Shown piece after piece: positions 55,516-63,457 of a DNA stretch of 64,000 nt (position 1 is the first letter of the stretch; each line of letters begins with the position of its first letter). This DNA is from CAIWHR01 sp963779805 (GTDB lineage Bacteria; Pseudomonadota; Gammaproteobacteria; Burkholderiales; Casimicrobiaceae): the NCBI GenBank assembly GCA_963779805.1, contig CAVZZN010000012.1, positions 1 to 64,000 of the forward strand, in the 5' to 3' direction. The position numbers were made by a program, and so were the translations under genes. The notes under the pieces are model-generated. The model was given only the letters and a program-made list of their open reading frames with translations, made no database searches and was not told the origin of the DNA.

Positions 55516-56590
55516 ACGCGAGCCCGCTCTCGTCCTGGGCGTGTTGCGCGACCCGGTGTGGCTCGCGCGGCCGGAGGCAATCGACTGGGAACGGCTCGTG
55601 CGCGAGGCACGCGCGACCAATCTCCTCGCTCGCATCGCGTGCGACGTGCGCGACGCGGGCGTGCTCGCGCGCATCGATCCCGCTCCGCGTGCGCATCTCG
55701 AGGCCGCGCTCAACCTCGCCGCGGCGCACCGAAGCGCCGCGATGCGCGAGCTGCGGCACGTGCGGGAGGCGCTCGTCGAGGAAGGGATCGACGTCATCCT
55801 GCTCAAGGGCGCCGCGTATCTCGCCGCCGACCTGCCCGCAGCGCGCGGCCGGTTGCTCTCGGACATCGACATCCTGGTCGCGCCCGAGGTGATCGCGCGC
55901 GCGGAAGCGGCGCTCATGAAGCACGGCTGGGCCACGAGCCATCGCAATGCGTACGACCAGCGCTACTACCGCCGCTGGATGCACGAGCTGCCGCCGATGC
56001 AGCACGTGAAGCGCGCGACGGTGCTCGACGTGCATTACAGCATCGCGCCCACGCTCTCGCGCATGAAGGTGCGACCGGAGCTGCTTCGCAACTCCGCGGT
56101 CCGCGCGGGCGCCATGCCGGGCGTGCGCGTGCTCGCGCCGCCGGACATGGTGCTGCACAGCGCCACCCACCTCTTCCTCAACGACGATCTGTCCAACGGC
56201 CTGCGCGATCTTGCGGATCTCGATTCGCTGCTGCGCGACTTCGGGCGCGATGACGCGTTCTGGCCGCTGCTGCTCGGGCGCTCGCGCGAGCTCGATCTCG
56301 CGCGCCCGCTGTTCTATGCCCTGCGCTATGCGCACGAGATGCTCGCGACACCGGTGCCGGCGCGCGCAGTCGAAGCGTTCGCGCCCGCGGGGCCGCGGCC
56401 GCTCGTGCGACGGCTCATGGATTTCGTCTACGGCCAGGCGTTCGGCACCACCGCGATCGCGCGACGCCAGCGCTCGCGCCGGTTCGCACTGCAGTGTCTC
56501 TACGTGCGCGGGCACTGGCTGCGCATGCCGCCGCTTCTCCTCGCGTATCACCTCACGCGCAAGCTGATCGTGCGCGAGGAGTGTTTTTGA
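55502..56590 (+). CDS. Nucleotidyltransferase family protein (NTP_transf_5)
   Basis: 362 residues. The nucleotidyltransferase core shows VILLKGAAYLAADLP (near residue 98) and LLSDIDILVAPEV with two metal-binding Asp (121, 123), as in the uncharacterised NTP_transf_5 family. The C-terminal half is helical (HSATHLFLNDDLSNGLRDLAD). The ATG overlaps the kinase stop by 14 bases, so the two proteins probably act together. It is the last gene of chromosomal character; 282 bases later the low-GC block begins. Confidence 0.85.
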   Translation: MRAAEREPALVLGVLRDPVWLARPEAIDWERLVREARATNLLARIACDVRDAGVLARIDPAPRAHLEAALNLAAAHRSAAMRELRHVREALVEEGIDVILLKGAAYLAADLPAARGRLLSDIDILVAPEVIARAEAALMKHGWATSHRNAYDQRYYRRWMHELPPMQHVKRATVLDVHYSIAPTLSRMKVRPELLRNSAVRAGAMPGVRVLAPPDMVLHSATHLFLNDDLSNGLRDLADLDSLLRDFGRDDAFWPLLLGRSRELDLARPLFYALRYAHEMLATPVPARAVEAFAPAGPRPLVRRLMDFVYGQAFGTTAIARRQRSRRFALQCLYVRGHWLRMPPLLLAYHLTRKLIVREECF

Positions 56591-56872
56591 TTATTAAATG
56601 CGTACAAAGAGGCCCTGCATTTTCGCGGCCTTCAGCGGGGACCGCTACGATCAGGCGCCTGATAAACGCGTAAAACGGTGAGCTGCGGAACCCTTCTGAA
56701 CTGCACTCCAAACATTAAAGTCGTATTCAAGCAATTCATCTATAGTTTCCCGACACACGCGACAGTATCCCAACGGTGGGAAGGCGCGTCAAAATATGTT
56801 CCTCTTGGAATCATTGCCGATCTCTACGTGGAACGCGCGCCGGAAATCCGATGCGCTTCCCGCAACACGTTT

Positions 56873-58378
56873 GTGGACGCTGACTCGTTTTCCTACCCGC
56901 CAGCAAATCTTCCGCTTCTGCATAGCGGAGAGACACTCTATAGCTGGTGTGGACATGTGCATCGTTGGAATGGCAATGTCAACGCGCTAAGCACGAGCCG
57001 GCAACTCTTCGGCGTGCCGTACGCCGGACTTCTCCACGATTTTCCGAGTCATCTTGATGTCCTCGTCGCCCGGACATCAGGTCAGATTGGTACAGCGCCC
57101 AATCTGGCGCTCCAGCACACGCTGCTTGGTTACTTCTTGCCCTTTGCGTCACCGGAAACCGCGAACTCGCTTTTGGCAAGCACTCGAAGCGGTAGCGTGC
57201 CACAACTCAAATACAAATTGGGTATTCCGGCCAGCCGCATTGGGGCATGTCACCCGCTCAAGGGCTGTTCCGAATGCTTCCGGCAGGACGAGACAGCGTT
57301 TGGATCAGCAATTTGGCACCTAGCCCACCAGTATCCGTCCACGTTGGTCTGTCACGAACACCGCCGCCCGTTGGTCATCGTGCAGGACCGCGTCACCCCA
57401 GTTCATCGACGCGACTGGCTATTGCCCAAGTTCGGGACCAACCTCTCCTGGAAGGAGGTTGCCGTTCGCGACGATAGCCATATCGAGCTGCTGTCAGGTC
57501 TGGCTGAGTTCGCGAAGTCGGTGTCGAAATTGCCGCCTGGCGCTGTACGCGCGCAGGAGTTGGCGTGGACATACCAGTCTGCGGCGAAGGCCCAAGGAAT
57601 GCTCACAAGAGGCGGCAACCTGAGACTCGACTTCTTGATCACTAGAATCCGCTGCCGATATGCCGGCCTTGAAGGACTACCTGGCTTCGCTGTGCTAAGT
57701 GCCATCCATGCCGATTGGGCCGGGTTGGTTGGGACCCTAGCTCGAAAGCGCCCCCGACCTGGACACCCGTTCAAACACATACTTCTTATAGCGACCCTGT
57801 TCGAGTCGTGGGCCCAATTTACCGAGACTTACGACCGCGTCGCGCGCGATCCTCCCGGATGGTCGAAAGCGGATAAGACGCCACCAAGGGTCCCGTCGCG
57901 TGATCCACGAGTCGACGAATTTTTGAACGCAATCGGGGACGAAGGGAAGTCCGTTCGGGCGGCGGCATTACTGGTCGGCGTGTCACCTGCGACAGGAGTT
58001 CGATGGGCAAAAATCGCCGGGATACCATTCACGCCTCGTACTAAGACTCTTGGGAAGACTTTTCTCAACGAGGTCAGGTCGCTACTTCGAGACGGCAGGG
58101 ACAAATCGGAAATCTTGAGTAACGCGGGGATTTCTGCCGTGTCGCTCAACCGGCTGATCTCCTCGGAGCCCACACTCCGGAAACAGTGGATGTCTGCGCG
58201 ATCCCGCAAGGCTCTGGAGCAGAACCGTCAGCGCTTCACTGAAATCGTCTCCCAGAATCCCGGACTCCCCGTGAAGCACCTTCGGAATATCCCGGGCAAT
58301 GGCTATCAATGGCTCTACCGGCATGACCGCCAATGGCTTGTCGACCATCTCCCGGCCATCTGGCGCCCTAAGTCATAG
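56873..58378 (+). CDS. TnsD/TniQ-family target-selector protein
   Basis: About 501 residues. The frame is open from 56678, but family similarity starts near GTG 56873 (LPLLHSGETLYSW at 13-25, the TniQ entry motif); GTG 56828 is also possible. A zinc finger follows (GCSECFRQDE, 131-140, and HLAHQYPSTLVCHEHRRPL), and the TnsD-type C-terminus with a helix-turn-helix-like segment ends in GYQWLYRHDRQWL, characteristic of full-length TnsD. In Tn7-like elements TnsD binds a chromosomal site and recruits the transposition machinery. No tnsABC genes are visible. Codon use is less GC-rich than the flanking chromosome. Confidence 0.88.
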   Translation: MDADSFSYPPANLPLLHSGETLYSWCGHVHRWNGNVNALSTSRQLFGVPYAGLLHDFPSHLDVLVARTSGQIGTAPNLALQHTLLGYFLPFASPETANSLLASTRSGSVPQLKYKLGIPASRIGACHPLKGCSECFRQDETAFGSAIWHLAHQYPSTLVCHEHRRPLVIVQDRVTPVHRRDWLLPKFGTNLSWKEVAVRDDSHIELLSGLAEFAKSVSKLPPGAVRAQELAWTYQSAAKAQGMLTRGGNLRLDFLITRIRCRYAGLEGLPGFAVLSAIHADWAGLVGTLARKRPRPGHPFKHILLIATLFESWAQFTETYDRVARDPPGWSKADKTPPRVPSRDPRVDEFLNAIGDEGKSVRAAALLVGVSPATGVRWAKIAGIPFTPRTKTLGKTFLNEVRSLLRDGRDKSEILSNAGISAVSLNRLISSEPTLRKQWMSARSRKALEQNRQRFTEIVSQNPGLPVKHLRNIPGNGYQWLYRHDRQWLVDHLPAIWRPKS

Positions 58379-58492
58379 GCAGCTTCGGTTCGCCGTCCGC
58401 TGTGGATCGGCTGTCGGTCGCCACGCCTCGCACTAATCCCTTCTAAAGCCTCGCCTCACGGGCTGGAGGTTCGCCCGAATCTTCGACAGTCC

Positions 58493-58522
58493 TTGACTCG
58501 GCAGCCCGGTCTGCATCAGTAT
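58493..58522 (+). promoter_or_regulatory. Candidate promoter of the XRE-TniQ pair
   Basis: TTGACT at 58493 and CAGTAT at 58517 are 18 bases apart, upstream of the XRE gene start at 58552. The AT-rich TTGCATATTCGCATA that follows could hold an operator for the regulator. The -10 match is weak. Confidence 0.4.
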
Positions 58523-58551
58523 TTGCATATTCGCATACCTATGTAGCCGAG

Positions 58552-58896
58552 ATGGCGTTTCCCCCGAACATTTCTGTTCCGTTGAACCGCCTCTCCGACA
58601 TGGTTCACCGGCGTGTAATTACGCAGGTGCAGATCGCGCAAGCAACTGGAGTTCACCAAGCCCAAATCAGCCGAATCCTAGCCGGACAAATCAAGCGACC
58701 GTCGAAGAATGTTCAAAAGCTATGCAGTTATGCATTTTCTCTATCGTCTGAGACGAATAGGACGGGGGAAGCTGTACGGCAGCGCCTGATTGACGCAATC
58801 CTCGGGGCTTGGGACGGGACCAGGCAACACGCTGACGCCTTGGAGAATGCGTTAGCCGCGTTGGACCGGACGCAGCGAACGTTTCGAGCGAAGTAA
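58552..58896 (+). CDS. XRE-type helix-turn-helix protein
   Basis: 114 residues. The N-terminal domain has a standard XRE helix-turn-helix (ITQVQIAQATGVHQAQISRI, then LAGQIKRPS). The C-terminal half is helical and of unknown role. It sits between two TniQ-family genes, 5 bases before the second, so it may regulate their expression or take part in target binding. ATG 58552 is preceded by GCCGAG. Confidence 0.8.
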   Translation: MAFPPNISVPLNRLSDMVHRRVITQVQIAQATGVHQAQISRILAGQIKRPSKNVQKLCSYAFSLSSETNRTGEAVRQRLIDAILGAWDGTRQHADALENALAALDRTQRTFRAK

Positions 58897-58901
58897 CCGT
58901 C

Positions 58902-60050
58902 GTGATCGTACCTTCGTCGCAATCAGAGCAGACGCTCGAAAGTCTTGCCGCACTGGTCGGCGTTCAAAACGGATTTCCAACGTGGTCCATTATCGCTTCG
59001 GAGCTATTTGGCCGGCCTCAGACCCCACCCAATCAACCATTCCACCCGAACATTCAAAGATGTTTCACCAAGCTTTCCGGTGCCGGCTATGACTCGGCAT
59101 CTCAACTGATAGAACGGCACAGCTATCTTTCTCTTTTCAAACCATTCGTTGATGAACAGGTATATCGCGCCGCAAATCAGAAAGTGCTCTATGGCCCGAT
59201 TGCGGGATTGGACGCGCTACTTAGCCTTCGCGTATCGGCCACGTTTCACGCCGAGTTGCATTTTTGTGGCCATTGCATCGACGAAGAATTCAGCACACTG
59301 AACTACGCCTTCGCGCACCGAGCACATCAAGTGGCGGGTGTCGAATACTGTCATCGACACTACACCGCCTTGCGTTCGTTAGGATTGGATCGCAACCACG
59401 GCCCTGCAAAGCACGGCTTGATCTTGTCCGCCGCACTTGCCGAAGGATTGGCTCGCACAACGTGCGGCAATCGGCCTGTGACAGGCGCCGAGTCCTGGTC
59501 TCACCGGTATGCAAAATGGGTGCAAGCAGTCTTCGACGGCACGCTACCGGTTGTTCCAACCATCGCCCGCAGTCGGGCGATAATTGCTCGACTTGCGTCG
59601 ACCCGGTCGGACCGCCGCAAGCCATTCAACCCGCTGCTGCAGCTTGAGCAGTTGGTCGTAGACCGCTTCGGCCGGTGGCTGCCGCGCAATTTTGACTTAT
59701 CGATTCGCTCAAATCCCCGTAGCAGGTGGTCGGCACTTGTTCTTAGTGAGGCTGGCGACCGAAGTCCCGCGGTCACAACGCTGCTTGCACTCACTGTATT
59801 GTTCGACGACCCCAGTGAGTATCGGGCCGCCGTACTCAGCTCCTCGCCACTCGCCGATGGCGAATGGCCACATGATTGCGTGAGAAACACAAGAACCCGA
59901 AGCACCAGCGTGACGTTCGAAGTAGAGCGATTGTTGTCGGGTCTAGGGATGGGTCAGTTGCCGACCAGTTCTGTAGAAAGGCGCGAAGCTGCATTCACAC
60001 GTCGCTTGAACCCCGTCAGGGCCGGGATCACCAAGGACGTGGAAGAATGA
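58902..60050 (+). CDS. Second TniQ-family protein
   Basis: 382 residues, GTG start five bases after the XRE stop. The N-terminus fits TniQ (TLESLAALVGVQNGFPTWSI), the region LSLFKPFVDEQVYRA resembles the fixed Leu-Phe-Pro-Phe segment of the family, and the zinc finger is clear: FCGHCIDEE (Cys122, Cys125), HRAHQVAGVEYCHRHYTAL (Cys150, His153). The C-terminal half is divergent and lacks the TnsD ending. Together with the larger TnsD-like protein it forms an unusual selector pair. Its stop overlaps the presumed tRNA-Ser promoter. Confidence 0.82.
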   Translation: MIVPSSQSEQTLESLAALVGVQNGFPTWSIIASELFGRPQTPPNQPFHPNIQRCFTKLSGAGYDSASQLIERHSYLSLFKPFVDEQVYRAANQKVLYGPIAGLDALLSLRVSATFHAELHFCGHCIDEEFSTLNYAFAHRAHQVAGVEYCHRHYTALRSLGLDRNHGPAKHGLILSAALAEGLARTTCGNRPVTGAESWSHRYAKWVQAVFDGTLPVVPTIARSRAIIARLASTRSDRRKPFNPLLQLEQLVVDRFGRWLPRNFDLSIRSNPRSRWSALVLSEAGDRSPAVTTLLALTVLFDDPSEYRAAVLSSSPLADGEWPHDCVRNTRTRSTSVTFEVERLLSGLGMGQLPTSSVERREAAFTRRLNPVRAGITKDVEE

Positions 60051-60075
60051 CCGGCGACGCCGCTTGCGGTAAAAT
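60048..60075 (+). promoter_or_regulatory. Candidate promoter of tRNA-Ser
   Basis: ATGACC at 60048 and TAAAAT at 60070, spacing 16, end ten bases before the tRNA gene. The -35 overlaps the stop codon of the TniQ gene. Confidence 0.5.
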
Positions 60076-60084
60076 TTCGACTTC

Positions 60085-60175
60085 GGACACGTGGATGAGC
60101 GGTTTAAGTCGCACGCCTGGAAAGTGTGTTTAGGGTAATACCCTAACGTGGGTTCGAATCCCACCGTCTCCGCCA
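60085..60175 (+). tRNA. tRNA-Ser (anticodon GGA)
   Basis: 91 bases with encoded CCA and the long variable arm of class II tRNAs (TAGGGTAATACCCTA). Anticodon loop CTGGAAA gives GGA; the T-arm is GGTTCGAATCC. The acceptor stem has one C-C mismatch: 60088 is C where G would pair with the CGTCTCC 3' strand. This may be a base error or a damaged copy. Confidence 0.92.
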
Positions 60176-60254
60176 GTCATCATCCTCCCTGCGCAACCTC
60201 TTCCGTATTGGCCGACGTAGTTTTTGCGGGCCGGTCCACGGCGTATTCCCATTT

Positions 60255-61487
60255 TCAAGAGTCGGCTTCGTCTGTTCCCTCATTTGGCGACAAGCGAGGG
60301 CTTTTCAGTCGCTCGATCATCGGATCGAATGCGTCGAGCAACTCTCGCATGCGCACCAGCCAAGCCCTGCGTTCGTCTGTGAGTTCGCCGCCTTGATGAG
60401 CGGCCGCAGTCAATCTCGTGAGGTACAGCCGCGCCTTTGCGAAGCGGTCATCAAGGTTCGCTTCATCCAGAAACTTCGTGACCATTTCCTTCTCCTTTCG
60501 GACGCGGTCGCGTTCAAGCCACTCTCGGTGTTCTCTCTCGCGACTCTCACGCGCCGCTTGCTCCCGCTCCTCTCGTATTGCTTTCTGCCGCGCCACCCCG
60601 TCTACGAACGTAGCCACGATGCGTCTTATCTCGGCTTCCAGCTTGATTGTCTTGCCATCGGGGAAGGTCCTGTCTAGCCCCCATTGTTCCCCGATGAATT
60701 CGAAAGTGAGCATGCCATTGGGCAAGCTTTCGTACTTGGTAACGTAGCTGTGGTCTCGCTTAGCCTCCGCTAACTCTTTAGCGGTTCTCTCGCGGCGCGT
60801 ATAGCCTTCCCGTAGAAGGAATCCGAAGACTTCACCGTCTTTAGACGCCACTAAACCACCAAGTTGCCGCGAATTGGTTTGACGAGTGTCAACCTTGCGG
60901 ACATCAATGCGGAACCCTTCCTTGGTCAACGCCTTGACAAGCGTGTCCATGAATCTAAGCGCACGCTCCAAGGCGTCAAAAGAGATCGTAAGGCGATAGC
61001 CTTCATCGCCGCCACATTGATAGCGGCCGTTTTGTTCCCAGGGCGGCCAATACTCCGGTCCGTAATCCACGCCCGGTCGACGCTTAGCGGCACGCGCGAC
61101 TCTTCGTTGCAGTTCGGCAAAATGATGCCGGGTCTTCGCTGTCAAGGGATGCGAGCGCGTCACGCGCTCCGGTACCTTGAGACCAGTGAAGCGCGATTCC
61201 GTCTCGACCTGAGGGAAGGGCTCCGGAGGTGGGGGATCTGCTCGCCGTCGCCGAGGCTTAATAGTCGTGACGTGATGCTTAGCTGTGCCCGGTAGCGGCC
61301 ATCGCTTCACCGAATGACCCGCGGCGACCTTTGCCCAGTAACCGCGCCCGGGCACCGGCACGTTTAGCTTCCGACACACCTTCGCCAGGGCTACATTGGA
61401 AACGCCATAGGAATCGGCTAGTTTCGTCAATGGCGTCGTCCAGACCTCTTCGTAAAGTGACTCTCGTGTGACCGTCTTGGCATCCAT
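60255..61487 (-). CDS. Island-type protein with N-terminal helix-turn-helix, function unknown
   Basis: 410 residues. The first 60 form an HTH-like segment ending in a conserved RGYW (TRESLYEEVWTTPLTKLADSY, VSNVALAKVCRKLNVPVPGR, GYWAKVAAG); proteins with this start are common in genomic islands, but no function is known to me. A basic Arg/Pro linker (KPRRRRADPPPPEP) leads to a central globular region and a charged coiled coil (EREQAARESREREHREWLER, residues about 310-345). Cytoplasmic. It is transcribed away from the nuclease gene, and the 102-base gap between them holds both promoters. Confidence 0.6.
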   Translation of the reverse strand: MDAKTVTRESLYEEVWTTPLTKLADSYGVSNVALAKVCRKLNVPVPGRGYWAKVAAGHSVKRWPLPGTAKHHVTTIKPRRRRADPPPPEPFPQVETESRFTGLKVPERVTRSHPLTAKTRHHFAELQRRVARAAKRRPGVDYGPEYWPPWEQNGRYQCGGDEGYRLTISFDALERALRFMDTLVKALTKEGFRIDVRKVDTRQTNSRQLGGLVASKDGEVFGFLLREGYTRRERTAKELAEAKRDHSYVTKYESLPNGMLTFEFIGEQWGLDRTFPDGKTIKLEAEIRRIVATFVDGVARQKAIREEREQAARESREREHREWLERDRVRKEKEMVTKFLDEANLDDRFAKARLYLTRLTAAAHQGGELTDERRAWLVRMRELLDAFDPMIERLKSPRLSPNEGTDEADS

Positions 61488-61589
61488 GGCAAGTCTTCGA
61501 TTTGGTGCAGTCGATTGCTATAGTGACCGCTTCACGATTTCGAAGGGCGCATAACGTTGTCGTCTGAAGCGCAGGGGGACAAAGACATC

Positions 61590-62306
61590 ATGAATGCAAA
61601 TGAGCTACTGGCGGCGCTTAGCCGCAAGATCGGCAGTGGGAAGCGCAAGGATCTTGCGCAATTTCTCGGTGTGAGTCAGATGGCGCTTTACAACTGGGAA
61701 CGAAAGAAGAAGCCTCTCACACCCAATCAAATTGCCAATGCGGTTGTAAAGGCGGAGCGCGCGGCATTCAAAAGGGCAAGAACGCAGGTACTCAGACCTA
61801 TCGCAGAGTTCTTCCCCCTCGAAGTCACCCGGTCCCGACAAGGAATAAAATTTGAGCTTTTTGCGACGGACGACACATCGTCAGCCTACAGGACGGGACT
61901 CCGCAAGGTGCTACAGACCACCAGAGGCGTCTATCTGTTCTATGACTCCCGCGGTCGCGCGTTATACGCAGGCAAGGCGAAGCAGCAGCCGCTTTGGCGC
62001 GAAATGAAGAACGCGTTCAATAGAGATCGCGATACTCAGAAGCTGTATCGGGTCAGGCACCCCAAGGGGAATGTCCAGTTCAGCACGGCAACAGTGCAAG
62101 GACGCCAGCCGCGGGTGACTGAAATACAGCTGAACGAGCTTGCCAAGTACTTCAGTGCCTATCAAGTGGATGATGACATGATCAACGAGGTGGAAGCGAT
62201 GCTAGTCCGGGGCTTCGCGAACGACTTGCTCAACAAGAAGATGGAGCGCTTCCAACACGCTCGCGTGGGCACCCGTGGCAAGCCCAAAGCAGCCCGGCAA
62301 AGGTAA
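61590..62306 (+). CDS. HTH plus GIY-YIG nuclease domain protein
   Basis: 238 residues. ATG 61590 is chosen because AGGGGG lies 11 bases upstream; a TTG at 61557 is weaker. Residues 1-60 form a helix-turn-helix (KRKDLAQFLGVSQMALYNWE). Residues 110-215 fit a GIY-YIG nuclease: RGVYLFYDSRGRALYAGKAK (GIY and YIG positions read GVY and YAG), then LWREMKNAF, and NEVEAMLVRGF with a downstream Asn in FANDLLNKKM, the usual Glu and Asn. A DNA-cutting enzyme targeted by its own HTH is a fair reading. It is 23 bases before the DUF4062 gene, so the two likely share a transcript. Confidence 0.72.
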   Translation: MNANELLAALSRKIGSGKRKDLAQFLGVSQMALYNWERKKKPLTPNQIANAVVKAERAAFKRARTQVLRPIAEFFPLEVTRSRQGIKFELFATDDTSSAYRTGLRKVLQTTRGVYLFYDSRGRALYAGKAKQQPLWREMKNAFNRDRDTQKLYRVRHPKGNVQFSTATVQGRQPRVTEIQLNELAKYFSAYQVDDDMINEVEAMLVRGFANDLLNKKMERFQHARVGTRGKPKAARQR

Positions 62307-62329
62307 GCCCTTTAAGCGTTGGACGGTCA

Positions 62330-63457
62330 ATGAAGATATTCATTAGCTCCCTGATTTCAGGATTCGAGCCCTTCCGTGAAGCGGCAAGGGCGGCGGTCGC
62401 GACGCTCAGGCACGAGGCCATCATGGCCGAGGACTTGGCGGCGCAGCCCAACTCGCCTCAAATCGCCTGCCTCCAGGGCGTGCGTTCTGCCGATTTGGTG
62501 CTCCTACTCATGGGTGCGCGCTACGGCAATCCGCAGAGTCCTTCCGGGTTGTCTCCCACGCACCAGGAATACTTAGAAGCGCGGGACACCAAGCCTATGC
62601 TGGTATTCGTGCAGGCCGGGGTGGAATGCGAACCCGAGCAAGCCAAGTTTCTGTCGGAGGTCCAAGCCTGGGAGGGCGGGCATTTCCGTGACGCGTTCAA
62701 GACGCCCGAGCACTTGAAAGACCTTGTCACACGAGCTATCCATGAGTATCAGCTGTCGCACGCCGCGGCACCCCTCGACGTTGCGGGGCTCATCGAGACG
62801 GCGAAAGGACTCTTGCCTCGTACACGGCAGGGCAACCAATCGGGTTCTCCGATGCTCAACATGGTGTTTGTTGGGGGCCCTTTTCAACGAATCCTGAGGC
62901 CCGCCCAACTCGAGGAGGCGTCGTTGGCCAAAGCGCTTCACCAGCAGGCCCTGTTCGGCGAGCCCGGCCTCTTCGACGGCACCAAGGGCGTGGACAGTCG
63001 AGTCAGCGGTGCGACGCTGGTCCTCGCGCAGGATAGGGGAGCCCGAATTCAGCTGGACGAGCAGGGATCGCTCGTGATCAGTCTGCCGCTGGAGCGATCC
63101 GAGTCGCGGTACCGGTCGGGGTTGGGCGGCCTGGCAATTATCGAGGAGGTCGTCGTCCGCCAATTGGCGGCGGCAATCGGCTACGCGGACTGGGCGTTCG
63201 AACGGATTGATCCGTCCCAGCGACTGACCCATGTGGCGATTGCCGCGAGCATCGAGGCAGCCGACTTCCTCGGATGGAGGACGCAAGCCGAGGACGACGC
63301 GAGCCCCGGCTCGGGCCAAATGAGAATGGGAGGTAATGAGACGCTCGCGCCGATTCATGTAGATCGGCGCCGAGCCGCCCTTCGCTACCAAGCCAAAGCA
63401 CTGGCTGAAGATCTGATGGTGCCGCTTCGACGGCAGCGGAAAATTCAAAGTGGCTGA
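62330..63457 (+). CDS. DUF4062 domain protein
   Basis: 375 residues. Residues 1-120 are DUF4062: MKIFISSLISGFEPFREAAR, LRHEAIMAEDLAAQP, CLQGVRSADLVLLLMGARYG and SPTHQEYLEARDTKPMLVFV, a Rossmann-like domain related to TIR-type folds and often fused to STAND ATPases in immune-like proteins. Here it is followed instead by a 230-residue region I do not recognise, with no P-loop visible. Cytoplasmic. Its end overlaps the next gene by eight bases. Confidence 0.75.
   Translation: MKIFISSLISGFEPFREAARAAVATLRHEAIMAEDLAAQPNSPQIACLQGVRSADLVLLLMGARYGNPQSPSGLSPTHQEYLEARDTKPMLVFVQAGVECEPEQAKFLSEVQAWEGGHFRDAFKTPEHLKDLVTRAIHEYQLSHAAAPLDVAGLIETAKGLLPRTRQGNQSGSPMLNMVFVGGPFQRILRPAQLEEASLAKALHQQALFGEPGLFDGTKGVDSRVSGATLVLAQDRGARIQLDEQGSLVISLPLERSESRYRSGLGGLAIIEEVVVRQLAAAIGYADWAFERIDPSQRLTHVAIAASIEAADFLGWRTQAEDDASPGSGQMRMGGNETLAPIHVDRRRAALRYQAKALAEDLMVPLRRQRKIQSG

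Noticed and set aside
56678..56872. N-terminal 65 codons of the TnsD-like frame
   Set aside because: They show no similarity to TniQ and come before the usual entry motif; a GTG at 56873 gives a normal N-terminus.
60176..60254. Direct repeat of the tRNA-Ser 3' end as right attachment site
   Set aside because: No second copy of GGTTCGAATCCCACCG was found within the window; the far end of any element would lie beyond 64000.
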